Below the pieces are notes generated by a model. The model worked only from the letters and a program-made list of their open reading frames with translations. It was not told the origin of the DNA and did no database searches. Position numbers and translations under genes: made by a program. DNA of 64,000 nt from Monoplex corrugatus (Eukaryota > Mollusca > Gastropoda > Littorinimorpha > Ranellidae), in assembly GCA_030674185.1 (NCBI GenBank), contig JAPXFY010000031.1, positions 1,007,479 through 1,071,478 on the forward strand, read 5' to 3'. The stretch's first letter is position 1, and each line of letters begins with the position of its first letter. Positions 13,491-25,835 of the stretch are shown here, in pieces.

Positions 13491-15245
13491 CAGTGCAGTC
13501 GTCACCAAATTATAATACACAGACAGGGTCTCACCACCATATTAATACACAGTATACGTCGTACACACCATTATATACCAGTACACATCGTCACCCCATT
13601 TAATGCACGTACACGTCGTCACACCATTATAATTACACAGTCACGTCGTCACCAATATTATAATACAATAGTACACGTCGTCACCACCATTATAGTACAC
13701 AGTACACGTGCTCACCACCATTTAATACGTAGTACACGTCGTCACCACCATTATAATACACAGTACACGTCGCACCACCATTATATTACTACAGGTACAC
13801 GTAGTCACCACCATTATAATATTAGTACACGTCGTCACCACATTATAATACACAGTACACGTCTTCACCACCATTATAATACGTAGGTACACGTCGTCAC
13901 ACCATATATACACAGTACACGTCGTCACCACCATATAATACACAGTACACATCGTCACCACCATTATAAACTCTGTACACTCGTCACCACCATTAATACA
14001 CAGTACAGTAGTCACCACATATAAACACAGTAACTCGTCACACCATTATAATACACAGTACACGTCGTCCCCACCATGATATACACAGTACAGTAGTCAC
14101 CACCATTAAAACACAGGACACTCGTCACCACCATTATAATCACAGTACCGTCGTCACCACCATTATGATACGTAGTACACGTAGTCACCACCATTATAAT
14201 ACACAGTACACTCGTCACCACCATTTATACGTAGTACACGTCGTCACCACCATTATAATAACAGTACACGTCATCACCACATTATAATACACGGACACGC
14301 CCGTCACCACCATTATAAGCACAGTACACGTCGTCACACCATTATAATGCACAGTACACGTCGTCACCACCATTATAATACCAGTACACGTCGTCACCAC
14401 CTTATATATACACAGGAACGTCTTTCACCACCATTATATATACACAGTACACGTCGTCACCACCATTATAATACACAGTCACGTCGTCACCACCATGTAA
14501 TACACGGACACGTCGTCACCACCATTTAATACACAGTACACGTCGTCACCACCTTAAATACACAGTGCACGTCGTCACCACAATATATACACAGTACACT
14601 CCTCACACATTATAATAACAGTACACTCGTACCACATTATAATACACAGTACACATCGTCACCACCATTATAATGCACAGTACACGTCGTCCCCACACCA
14701 TATAATAACAGTACACGTCGTCACCAATTCTATACACAGTACACGTGGGTCACACCATTTATGTACAGTACACGTCGTTCACATTTAATACGTAGCACGT
14801 CGTCACCACCATATAACACATTACAGTACACGTCGTCACCACCATTATAATACACAGTACACGTAGTCACCACCATATAATACTAGTACACGTCGTCACC
14901 ACCATTATATACACAGTACACGTCGTCACACCATTAATACGTAGTACACGTCGTCACCACATTATTATACACAGTACACTCGTCACCACATTATAATACA
15001 CAGTACACATCGTCACCACCATTATAATACACATGTACACGTCGTCCACCACCATTATAATACACAGTACACGTAGTCACCACCATTATAATACACATAC
15101 ATGTCACCACCATTATAATACACAGTACACGTCGTCACCACCATATAATACACAGTACACGTAGTCACACCTTTAAACACAACACGTCGTCACCACCATT
15201 ATAATACACAGTACGTCGTCACCACCATTATGATACTAGTACACG
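13490..15245. other. Indel-rich segment of the 31-bp satellite
   Basis: Monomers here lose single bases in almost every unit (for example caccaccattataat becoming caccatttaat), while substitutions remain rare and both flanks are clean. The pattern looks like unpolished long-read consensus rather than evolutionary decay. Confidence 0.6.
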
Positions 15246-15599
15246 TAGTCACCACCATTATAATACACAGTACACGTCGTCACCACCATTATAATACACA
15301 GTACACGTCGTCACCACCATTATAATACACAGTACACTCGTCACCACCATTATAATACACAGTACACGTCGTCACCACCATTATAATACGCAGTACACGT
15401 CGTCACCACCATTATAATACGTAGTACACGTCGTCACCACCATTATAATACACAATACACGTCGTCACCACCATTATAATACACAGTACACGTCGTCACC
15501 ACCATTATAATATGTAGTACACGTAGTCACCACCATTATAATAACAGTACACGTCGTCACCACCATTATAATACGTAGTACACCTTGAGCAGCCTAACA

Positions 15600-15780
15600 G
15601 AAGAAAATGGACTTGAATGAGTCCAGGAGATAATACCAAAAATCAAATTGACTACATCCTGATGAACAAAAGATTTAGAAATTCTTTACTGTCAGCAAAA
15701 ACACTACCAGGCGCAGATTGCAACAGTGACCACAATCCGGTAGTATGAAGGTTTAGGCTGAAATTGAGGAAAAGGAAACA
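15600..15780 (+). pseudogene. LINE-A endonuclease domain, C-terminal remnant
   Basis: The + strand reads NQIDYILMNKRF at about 15640 and then GADCNSDHNPVV, with the SDH triplet at 15725-15733. Both are signature motifs at the end of the exonuclease-endonuclease-phosphatase fold that nicks target DNA for LINE insertion. The first two thirds of the domain, including the catalytic Glu and the GDFN motif, are missing through 5' truncation. A TGA at 15618-15620 and a TGA right after NPVV interrupt the frame. Confidence 0.85.
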
Positions 15781-16143
15781 GACCAAAAGCAACATCAAAC
15801 TAAACCTTGGACTCTTAAAGTCAGATGAAATGATACGTCAAAAAGTTAATGTACATGTTCAAAACAAATTCAGTGCTCTGGAAGACGTTGGTGACATGAG
15901 GAACAATGGACAAAGTTGAGAAGTTCTATAAATGAAGCTTGTGAAGAAATCCCTAAGGCAAATAGAAAAGCAAAAAAGAGCTGGATGACTAATGGAATGT
16001 TGGGCCTGATGGAGGAAAGGAGGAAGGCAAAGAGAAACGAGGAGATATACAGGAAGATAAAAAAAGAAATCAGGTATAGGTGCAATGAAGCTAAGGAAGC
16101 TTGGCTGAACACAAAATGCAAAGAGATAGAATAACGACACAAA

Positions 16144-17372
16144 ATGGATCCTCAGGGTATGTACAGACGAATTGAAGAAATTGTCCTCAGGAAAAATACA
16201 TGCACATCAACTGGTTGCTTAAAATCGAAAGATGGCACGCTTATCATGGAAAAAGACAAGGTATTAGACAGACGGGGAGAGTACATTAAAGACCTTTTTG
16301 AGGATGACAGAAACGAAGAACACATTATAAAAAAGAACTTTGAAGGACCACCCATAATGAAAGATGAAGTTAGAGCAGCTCTGAAAAAGATGAAACCAGG
16401 AAAAGCCCCAGGACCAGACAACATTACTACAGAGATGATTGAAGCCCTGGAGGAATTTGGCATAGAAAAAATAACAGTCCTCCTAAATGAAATTTATTGA
16501 CACTGGAAAAATCCCCAAAGATATGTCAAAATCAATTTTCATTGCACTTCCAAAAAAGACAGGGGCTATAGAATGCGAACTCCATCGCACAATCAGTTTG
16601 ATGAGTCATGTAACAAAACTCCTGTTAAGAATAATCATGATGAGGACAAGGAATAGAATCGAAAGAGAAATAGCAGAAGAACAACGTGGATTTGTGGAGG
16701 GAAAGGAACTATTAATGCCATATACATCCTAAGAACTATCATAGAGAGGTCAATTGAGATGAATAAGGATTTGTATTTATGCTTTGTTGACTATACCAAG
16801 GCTTTCGATCGGGTGCGACATGATGAATGATCAACCAACTGGAGAGACTCAATGTCGATGGAAAAGATCTACGAATAATCAGGAATATGTACTGGGAACA
16901 AACAGCTGCAATGAGAATAGAAAACAATATAAGCTCTTTTCAAAACATCAAAAGAGGAGTCAGACAGGGTTGTGTTTTGTCACCAGATCTGTTTTCACTA
17001 TATAGCGAAAACATCATGAGAAACCTAGAAGAAGACCCTGGATTAAAGGTTGGAAGGAAAATGATAAACAACATTCGGTACGCAGATGACATCGTGCTAA
17101 TTGCAGAAAATGAAAGGGACCTACAAAACCTTGTGAATATACTAGAAACAGAAAGCAAAGGTAAGGGATTGGAACTAAACAGCAGGAAGACTGAAGTCAT
17201 GGTGATCAGTAAAAAACATGAAATCCCCTCATGCAAAATAACAGCAAATGGCACAACCTTGACACAGGTTAATAAGTTCAAATACCTGGGAACCGTCATT
17301 TCATCAGACGGCAGATGCACATCGGAAATAGCCGGCAGAATCGGCCAGCCAAAACAGCATTCAAGAAGATGA
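16144..17372 (+). pseudogene. LINE-A reverse transcriptase domain, frameshifted
   Basis: RT blocks occur in order across shifting frames. KMKPGKAPGPDNI at about 16390 is the entry block. LPKKTGAIECELHRTISLMS lies at about 16540. CFVDYTKAFDRVRHD at about 16770-16830 carries the first catalytic Asp. GVRQGCVLSPDLFSLY lies near 16960. The YADD catalytic box is at 17079-17090, followed by NKFKYLGTVISSDGR near 17270. Frame changes occur near 16490, 16730, 16820 and 17345. The region 15790-16140 upstream encodes the basic linker between endonuclease and RT. The enzyme would copy LINE RNA into DNA at the nicked target, but this copy cannot encode it. Confidence 0.88.
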
Positions 17373-17851
17373 CAAGCATTCTTACCAACAAATGCATATC
17401 AATTAACATCAGAAAGAGAGTCCTTGAATGTTATATAGAACCAATACTGTTGTACGGATGCGAGGCATGGACAGTCAGCAAGCAAAGCCAGAGCAGGATC
17501 GAGGCAGCCGAGATGTGGTTTCTCAGAAGAATGTTGAGAGTGCCATGGACAGCAAAGAAAACAAACGAGACAGTTTTGATGGAGGCAGACACAAGTAGAT
17601 CACTCATAAGGAAGATTAGGAAAAGACAAGCAACATTTTTAGGCCATTTTATGAGGAAGGGGGATTTGGAGTACCTGGTCACAACGGGAAAGCAGGAGGG
17701 AAAGAGAGCACCAGGTAGACCCAGGGAGAAAATGCTGGACGGACTTGCAGAGTGGCTGGGGATGAAGAGGGTGGGGGAGATGCTGGGGGCAACGAGAGAT
17801 AGAGATGGTTGGAAGTCCATGGTCGCCAACGCCATGCAGCAGGGCACCTGA
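17360..17851 (+). pseudogene. LINE-A C-terminal domain
   Basis: An open stretch continuing from KMTSILTNKC through the YIEPILLYGCEAWTVSKQ block, KTNETVLMEADTSRSLIRK, HFMRKGDLEYLVTTG and GKRAPGRPREKMLDGLAEWL, to a stop just before the (TGA)n tail. This is the conserved post-RT region of RTE-like proteins, of poorly known function. It is the part shared with copies 1 and 2. A frameshift near 17345 separates it from the RT frame. Confidence 0.88.
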
Positions 17852-17865
17852 TGATGATGATGATG

Positions 17866-18845
17866 AGTACACCTCGTCCCCACAATTATGATACGTAGTA
17901 CACCTCGTCCCCACAATTATGATACGCAGTACACCTCGTCCCCACAATTATGATACGTAGTACACCTCGTCCCCACAATTATGATACGATAGTACACCTC
18001 GTCCCCACAATTATGATACGTAGTACACCTCGTCCCCACAATTATGATACGTAGTACATCTCGTCCCCACAATTATGATACGTAGTACACTCGTCCCCAC
18101 AATTATGATACGTAGTACACTCTCGTCCCCACAATTATGATGCGTAGTACACCTCGTCCCCACAATTATGATACGTAGTACACCTCGTCCCCACAATTAT
18201 GATACGCAGTACACGTCATCCCCACCACTGTAATACGCAGTACACGTCGTTCCCACCATCATAATATGTAGTACATGTACACGTCGTACCTGCCATTATA
18301 ATACACAATACACATCGTCCCCACCATTATAATACGCAAATACACCATCGTCACGCACCATTATAATACGCAGTACACAGTCGTCCGCACCATTATAATA
18401 CGCAATACACATCGTCCCCACCATTATAATACGCAACCCGTACACATACGTTCGTCCCCACCATTATAATACGCAGTACACTCGTCCCCACCATTATAAT
18501 ACGCAGTACACATCGTCCCCACCATTATAATACGCAGTACACATCGTCCCCACCATTATAATACGCAGTACACACGTCGTCCCCACCATTATAATACGCA
18601 GTACACGTCGTCCCACCATTATAATACGCAGTACACGTCGTCCCACCATTATAATACGCAGTACACGTCGTCCGCACCATTATAATACGCAGTACACATC
18701 GTCCCGACCATTATAATACGCAGTACACGTCGTCCGCAGCATTACAATACATACTACACGTCGTTCCCACCATAATAATACGCAGTAGATCTCGTCCCCA
18801 CCATTATAATACGTAGTAAACGTCGTCCCCACAATTACATTACGT
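17866..18845. repeat. 31-bp satellite, block 2 (diverged subfamilies)
   Basis: About 31 units. The first part uses cctcgtccccacaattatga followed by tacgtagta; from about 18210 it shifts to cgtccccaccattataatac followed by gcagtaca. Both are the same length as block 1 and clearly related, with caccacc changed to cccacc or cccaca. The block ends at 18845 next to an L2/CR1-like LINE end. Confidence 0.95.
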
Positions 18846-18884
18846 AGATCCAAAAATACGTAAAATCGGCATTTTTAAAACAGT

Positions 18885-19000
18885 TCTGTAAACAACAATA
18901 CAACAACAATATCTTATTTATATAGCGCAAAATCTTGATAAAATCAAATCTAAGCGCTAAAACAGACACACACGCACGCACGCACACACACCACCACGCA

Positions 19001-19032
<32 letters not shown>

Positions 19033-19735
19033 CACCACACACGCACGCACCGCACGCACGCACATGGCTATAAATGGGGAGAAAGAATAAAAGCAATGAA
19101 AAATTATAGAGAGCATATTATATACAATTATATATTACAATGTGATTCCCCTCCGAGCGGAGACAGGCTGCAGAGGGGATTGAGTGAGGTCAGGATTTTA
19201 TGCAGAGGAGAAAAGGTGAGTTTTGAGAGCGGACTTGAAGGAGACAAAAGTAGGCTGCTGACGGACTGAGAGAGGAAGTTTGTTCCAGGAAAGTGGACCA
19301 GAAATAGAGAAGGCTCGTGGACCATAGGTATTGAGCTTAGTGCGTGGAAAGCGAAAAGTCAGAGGATCGGAGGCAGAGCGGAGGGTACGTGAGGGAACAT
19401 AGATCTCAAGTAGGCTTGACAGGTAATCGGGGGCTGCGTTATTGAGGCTTTTGTAGCACATAGTGTCTAGTTTGTACTGTATGCGCTTTGATACAGGGAG
19501 TCAGTGAAGTTGTGCCAGAAGAGGAGATATGTGGTCAGCTTTTTTCTTTTTGAGTACAAGGCGTGCAGCATTGTTTTGAATGCGCTGTAGGATGTGAATG
19601 GTGGAGGCAGGAAGACCGGACAGGAGTGAATTGCAATAGTCAATGCGAGACATTATGAAGAAGAGAACGAGTTTTGCAGCACTTTCTGAGGAGCTTCTGG
19701 TAACTTTTGAAACTTGTTTTCACTGTTGTGGCATT
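18885..19735 (-). mobile_element. L2/CR1-like LINE 3' portion, copy 2
   Basis: Minus-strand LINE. From 5' to 3' the protein shows [14 protein letters not shown] near 19640, [20 protein letters not shown], then a TGA where related proteins have Trp (LH-stop-LPV near 19502), CYKSLNNAAPDYLSSLLE, VPSRTLRSASDPLTF and LSWNKLPLSVRQ, with a stop near 19200. The 3' UTR contains a CA/GT microsatellite and the same agcgct/gcgctatataaa terminus as copy 1. These blocks are typical of the C-terminus of L2/CR1/Rex-type LINE proteins. It is 5'-truncated near 19735 and not functional. Confidence 0.87.
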
Positions 19736-20185
19736 TTAAGATGTGTGTGTCTTTTGTTTTAGTTACCGTCTCTTGAAATGACGTCTCTGCGCTTGGAAAG
19801 AATTGCATATGCTCTGACACCTGGTGACATGTGATGGATAAGATCCAAAAATGATCATGACAAGTCTTAAACGTAAGTTGGCACAGTCTTCATGCCCTAC
19901 ATAGTGTGTGATAGGTTTGTATTTTATAATATTTGTATCAGCCTGTTACTGGAACAATCCTGGCTACACTGTAATGATGTGTGTATCTGTGTAACTGATC
20001 TTTACAAATAGAAGACAGAATCACATAACAACAGAATATCCAGTGAGTACGGTATACAGTCTTCGCTTCCTGTGACATGACAAACAATGTTTCCTTTGTC
20101 ACAGTTTCTCCAGGCTATCGTCCACTTTTGACAAGAAAGTAAAATCAATGAATAGAAAGCTAAGGAATAACAAATAGCCAGTAAC
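19736..20185. other. Unassigned sequence
   Basis: No recognisable coding region, RNA or repeat family seen. Composition is AT-rich and non-repetitive. Confidence 0.5.
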
Positions 20186-20187
20186 AA

Positions 20188-20189
20188 TA

Positions 20190-20254
<65 letters not shown>

Positions 20255-20267
20255 TCACTCACTCACT

Positions 20268-20339
<72 letters not shown>

Positions 20340-20359
20340 ACTGACTCACTGACTCACGA

Positions 20360-20432
<73 letters not shown>

Positions 20433-20450
20433 GCACTAGCGCACACGCAC
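20188..20450. repeat. (CA)n microsatellite with cactgact interruptions
   Basis: Three long perfect (CA)n runs separated by cactcactcactgac and ccactgactcactgactcac. The interruptions are themselves similar, suggesting local duplication. Confidence 0.97.
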
Positions 20451-20517
20451 ACACCCACACAATCCACACATGACGATACCAGAAATTCGAAATGGCACAA
20501 TGAATCACGTAAGTAAA

Positions 20518-20585
20518 GTAAAACAAAACAAAACAAAACAAAACAAAACAAAACAAAACAAAAAAAACAAACAAAACAAAACAAG
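20518..20585. repeat. (AAAAC)n microsatellite
   Basis: About twelve copies of aaaac/caaaa with a few irregular units. Confidence 0.95.
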
Positions 20586-20929
20586 GACTGGAAAACAAGG
20601 AACACACACGTACACGTACATACACATATAAACACACGCACAATAACCCACACAGTCACAAAAAAAAACCAAACGAAACAAAAAAGCAAACAAATACCAT
20701 AACAAACGTACAGACATACATGTACAGACAACATACAACAAACATGTCACAAACACATAAACAATGTGACAAACGTTACCGTTCTCCATGCTGTCTTGTC
20801 CATGTCTTCACATTTCCTTTATCTCCATTGTAGCAAAAAGTCCAAACACTTTGTATTCCACTTTACAGGAGAATGCACAGTGCTGTGTTTGAGATGGAAT
20901 CAATGTATATCTGATTATGTATGATTATT

Positions 20930-23900
20930 CTTGTTTTTATTGATGATTATTCTTGTTTTTATTGATGATTATTCTTGTTTTTATTGATGATTGTTGTTTT
21001 ATTGATGGCCCCACGCTGGTGCGACAGGCGGAGGACAGGACCGGTTGGCGCGGCTGGCTTCAAGAGTGTCTCTCATCTCTCTCTACGCCATCACGGGCAG
21101 GAGAATGATAATGATAATAAATAATTGTTTTATTGATGATTGTTGTTTTTTTTGATGATCGTTGTTTTTATTGATGATTACTCTGTTTTTATTGATGATT
21201 ATTCTTGTTTTTATTGATATTATTCTTGTTTTTATTGATGATTACTCTTGTTTTTATTGATTATTCTTGTTTTTTATTGATGATTACTTGTTTTTATTGA
21301 TGTTTATTATTCTTGTTTTTATTGATGATTTCTTTTTTTTTGATGATTACTTTTGTTTTTTTTATTGATTCTTTTTTTTTTATTGATGATTATTTTTTTT
21401 TTTGATTTTTTTTTTTTTTTTGATGATTATCTTGTTTTTTTTTTTTTGATGATTGTTTTTTTTTTGTTATTGTTGTTTTTATTGATGTATTCTTGTTTTT
21501 ATTTATTGTGTTTCTTGTTTTTTATTTGGGTTCTTGTTTTTTTTATTGTGATTATTGTTTTTTTATTGATGATTACTTGTTTTATTGATGATTGTTTTTT
21601 ATTTTATTGTGTTTATCTGTTTTTTATGTGTTACTTTGATTTTTTATTGTTTATTTGTTGTTGTTTTTGATGATTTTTTTTTTTTATATTATTTGTTTTT
21701 TTATTGATGATTCTTGTTTTTTATTGATGTATGTTGTTTTTATTGATTTAGTTTATTGATTCTTTTTTTTTTTGATGTTTATTGTGTTATTATTGATTTA
21801 TTTTGGTTTTATTGATGTTGTTTTTTATTGATGATTTGTTTTTATTTTTTTTTGTTGTTTTTTTTTGATGATTATCTTGTTTTTTATTGATGATTATTTT
21901 GTTTTTATTGATGATTATTCTTGTTTTTTATTGATGATTATTTTGTTTTTATTGATGATTATTTTTTTTATTTTTTTGATTTTGTTTTTTGTTATTGATT
22001 TTGTTTTTTTGATGATTATTTTTTTTGATTTTTTTATGATGATTATTTGTTTTGTATTGTGTTTTATTTCTTGTTTTTTATGATGATTGTTTTTTTATTT
22101 TTGATGATTTTGTTTTTTTATTGATGATTTTTGTTTTATTGATGATTTGTTGTTTTATTGATGATTTTTGTTTTTATTATGATGTTTGTTGTTTTTATTG
22201 TGTTTATTTTGTTTTTATTGATGATTTTTGTTTTATTTTGTGATTGTTTGTTTTTTATTGATGATTTTTTTTTATTGTGATTGTTGTTTTTATTGTTGTT
22301 GTTGTTTTTTTTTTGATTTGTGTTTTTTTGATTTTGTTTTTATTGTGATTGTTTTGTTTGTTTATTGATGATTGTTTTTTTTTGATGTTATTGTTTTTGT
22401 TATATGTTTGTTTTTTTGATTGTTTATTGATTTGTTTTTATGATGATTTTTTGTTTTGATTGTTTTTATTGTTTTGTTTTTTTGATGATTTGTTTTTTAT
22501 TGATGATTATTTTGTTTTTATTGATTGATTGTTGTTTTTATTATGATTTTGTTTTTATATGATTTTGTTTTTTTATTTGTATTTGTTTTATTGATGATTG
22601 TTGTTTTTATTGATGATTGTTGTTTTTTTTATTGAATTGTTGTTTTTATTGATGATTGTTGTTTTTATTGATGATTGTTGTTTTTTATGATTACTCTTGT
22701 TTTTTATTGATGATTGTTGTTTTTATTGATGATTGTTGTTTTTATTGATGATTGTTGTTTTTATTGATGATTGTTGTTTTTTTATGATTACTCTTGTTTT
22801 TATTGATGATTGTTGTTTTTTATGATTATTTGTTTTTTATTGATGATTGTTTGTTTATTATTTTTGATGAATTGTTTTTTATTGATGATTGTTGTTTTTT
22901 ATTGATGATTGTTTTTATTGAGATGTTTTTTTATGATATTTTGTTTTTATTGATGATTGTTGTTTTTATGATATTGATGAATTGTTGTTTTTATTGATGA
23001 TTGTGTTTTTTTATTGATTACTTTTTTTTTATTGATGATTGTTGTTTTTATTGATGATGTTGTTTTTATTGATGATGTTTTTTTATTGATGATTGTTGTT
23101 TTTATTGATGATTGTGTTTTATGAGTTTTGTTTTTATGATGATTGTGTTTTTATGATACTTGTTTTTATTGATGATTGTTGTTTTTGTTTTGTTTTTGAT
23201 GATTGTTGTTTTTTATGATTGTTGTTTTTATTGATGATTGTTGTTTTATTTATTGTTTTTATGATGATTGTTGTGTTTTTATTATGATGATTGTTGTTTT
23301 TATTGATGATTGTTTTTTTATTGATGATTGTTTTTATTTGTTAATGTATTGTTTTTATTGATGATTGTTGTTTTTATTGATGATGTGTTTTTTTATTGAT
23401 AGATTATGTTTGTTTTTTATTATGATGTATATGTTGTTTTTTATGATTACTCTTGTTTTTATTGATGATTTTGTTGTTTTTATTGATGATTGTTGTTTTT
23501 AATTTGATGTATTTGTTGTTTTATGATGATTGTTGTTTATTGATGATTGTTGTTTTTTATTGATTATTTGTTTTTTATTGATGATTGTTGTTTTATGATG
23601 ATTGTTGTTTTTATTGATGATTGTTGTTTTTATGATGATTGTTGTTTTTAGATGATATTTGTTTTTATTGATGATTGTTGTTTTTATTGATGATTGTGTT
23701 GTTTTTTTGATGATTGTTGTTTTTATTGATGATTGTTGTTTTTATTGATGATTGTTGTTTTTTTTATTGATTTGTTTTATGATGATTGTTGTTTTTATGA
23801 TGATTGTTGTTTTTTATGATATTTGTTTTATGTATTGTTGTTTTTGATGATTGTTGTTTTTATTGATGATTGTTGTTTTTATTGAGATTGTTGTTTTTTA

Positions 23901-24925
23901 TGATTTTGTTTTTATTGATGATTGTGTTTTATTGAGATTGTTGTTTTTATTGATGGTATTGTTTGTTGTTTATTGATGATTGTTGTTTTTATTGATGATT
24001 GTTGTTTTATTGATGATTGTTGTTTTATTGATGATTGTTGTTTTTATGATGATTGTTGTTTTATTGAGTGTATGATTTTTGTTTTTATTGATGGATTGTT
24101 GTTTTTATTGATGATTGTTGTTTTTTTGATTACTCTTGTTTTTATTGATGATTGTTGTTTTTATTGATGATTGTTGTTTTATATGATTGTTGTTTTTATT
24201 GATGATTGTTGTTTTTATTGATGATTGTTGTTTTTATTGATGATTGTTGTTTTTTATGATGTGTTTATTGAGATTGTTTTTATTGATGATTGTTGTTTTT
24301 ATTGATGATTGTTTTTTATGATTGTTGTTTTATTGATGATTGTTTTTATTGATGATTGTTGTTTTATTGATTGTTTTTTTATGATTGTTGTTTTTATTGA
24401 TGATTGTTTTATTATGATTGTTGTTTTTATTGATGATTGTTTTTTTATGATTGTTGTTTTCATTGATGATTGTTGTTTTTTATGATTGTTTTTTTTATTG
24501 ATGATTGTTGTTTTTATTAATGATTGTTTTTTTATGATTGTTGTTTTCATTGATGAATGTTGTTTTTTTTATGATTACTCTTGTTTTGTTGATGATTGTT
24601 TTTTTATGATTGTTGAATTTTTGATGATTACTCTTGTTTTTATTGATGATTGTTGTTTTTTATGATTGTTGTTTTTTATGATTACTCTTGTTGTTATTGA
24701 TGATTATTCTTGTTTTTATTGATGATTACTCTTATTTTTATTGATGATTACTCTTGTTTTATTGATGATTGTTGTTTTTATTGATGATTGTTGTTGTTGT
24801 GTTTTTTTATGTTTACTCTTGTTTTTATTGATGATTGTTTTTTATGATTACTCTTGTTTTTACTAATGATTGTTGTTGTTTTTTATGATTACTCTTGTTT
24901 TTATTGATGATTGTTCTTAGTTTTA
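20930..24925. repeat. 19-22-bp T-rich satellite (tgatgattgttgtttttat)
   Basis: About 190 units of tgatgattgttgtttttat, with a 22-bp variant in which attgttg is replaced by attattcttg or attactcttg. The variant dominates both ends of the array. The stretch from about 21340 to 24100 is full of homopolymer-length changes and missing bases; the right end is cleaner. The open frames rich in F, L, D and I are artefacts. A 117-bp LINE-B stub interrupts it at 21008-21124. Confidence 0.95.
21008..21124 (+). mobile_element. LINE-B stub: extreme 5'-truncated copy
   Basis: About 100 bp, from ccccacgctggtgcgacagg to acgccatcacgggcaggaga, match the 3' end of the full LINE-B at 53174-56364 (reverse complement of about 53185-53290) almost perfectly. 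The tail is gataatgataataaataa instead of (GATGAT)n. It is flanked by a 14-bp duplication, ttgttttattgatg, ending at 21007 and repeated at 21125-21138, though this also matches the surrounding satellite. It is a normal very short target-primed insertion. Confidence 0.9.
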
Positions 24926-25039
24926 TTTCATAGCAGATATTTCAGCAACTCGTCTAGCCCTTCCTTTTCTGAGCAAAACGATCAATGGTATGGTGACTTA
25001 CATTTTGTTCACAAAAGTACGGTTTTACACGTTCGAGGA

Positions 25040-25460
25040 CTTCCGACTTTACAAGGTGCAGAATTTTTGCTGTGGTGGCATTACCTGCACGTTTGTCGGC
25101 ATGTTCATTTCCCTTAACAGCACCGTGTTCAGGTCAGTAGATCCACGTGAGATTTTGTAGATTGTAAGTGCTCATTGCTTTGTGCCAATCAGGGGTTCCT
25201 ACTGCAGTTTGCACTTTTTGAAGTAGATTCGTTGAGTAAGTCAGGATGAAGGCTTGATTTTCTTTCATTTCATCATCCAGTGAGGTTAACCACTGAAGCA
25301 TATGTGTGACTGCCTCAGTTTCCATTTGTTAGACTGGAGGTTGTGATATCATGTGCTGCGTTTTTGTCATGTGTGGTGTTTCCATTCTGTCTGACAGTGA
25401 AGCCTATTCCAGATTTGTTATTGGTGACTGAGCCATCCGTGTATATGAATGTATCTTTGG
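25040..25460 (-). pseudogene. I-like LINE RNase H domain remnant
   Basis: The minus strand reads YTDGSVTNNKSGIGFTVRQN near 25445, carrying the first catalytic Asp. METEAVTHMLQWL near 25320 carries the catalytic Glu. WIY-stop-PEHGAVKGNEHADKRAGNAT follows near 25140-25060, with the GNEHAD box and its final Asp. A frameshift lies near 25325 and a TGA sits where related proteins have a residue before PEH. RNase H degrades the RNA strand during element replication. Confidence 0.85.
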
Positions 25461-25835
25461 GGCTGCAACTTAGTTGCTCCATGTGTAGTTGACTTTCTGC
25501 ATCTGCTTTCTTTTCTGGCCATTCACAACAGTGTTTCCCTAAATGTTTTGGTATGACAGTTTTATATAGAGTTTTTGAATGGTTTGGATGTTATTTCCCA
25601 TTCCTTTGTCCCTTTGAGATCTGTCAGTCGACACACAAGCTGAATGGAGTCTTCTGCCTGTCCCATCCATGAATTTCCACGTTGGAGTCTGTTGCCTTTT
25701 TGCTGTTCCTACCATCTCATAGAATGGAAGGAAGGTCAAGCAGGAATTGCGTGGTCTCTGTGGTGTGTCTTTTATAGTTCTAAGGATCACTCTCATTGCT
25801 TCATTTTGTATTTTTTCCAGTTTTAACAGGTTTGT

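Larger units (their letters stand above)
10646..15585. repeat. 31-bp satellite, block 1
   Basis: About 160 tandem copies of a 31-bp unit containing cgtcgtcaccaccattataa followed by tacacagtaca. Common variants replace cgtcgtc by cgtagtc or catcgtc, or cacag by cgtag or gcacag. There are no stable open frames because 31 is not divisible by 3. The array continues after the LINE-A insertion as a diverged subfamily (17866-18845). Between about 13490 and 15245 the unit is riddled with one-base deletions, unlike its flanks. Confidence 0.97.
15586..17865 (+). mobile_element. LINE-A copy 3, longest copy, 5'-truncated
   Basis: A 2.28-kb RTE-like LINE inserted between two blocks of the 31-bp satellite. 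It starts inside the apurinic-type endonuclease domain, runs through the complete reverse transcriptase and C-terminal domain, and ends in a (TGA)n tail (tgatgatgatgatga). It is flanked by a 9-bp duplication, agtacacct, at 15577-15585 and 17866-17874. Several stops and frameshifts break the frame, so it is a dead copy. No RNase H domain is seen, which fits the RTE-like assignment. Confidence 0.93.

Noticed and set aside
10646..15585. CRISPR-like or iteron array of the 31-bp unit
   Set aside because: The unit includes the whole period with no variable spacer; it is a satellite.
21353..24550. Hydrophobic F/L/D-rich proteins in the T-rich satellite
   Set aside because: They arise from the T-rich repeat and shift frame with each indel.
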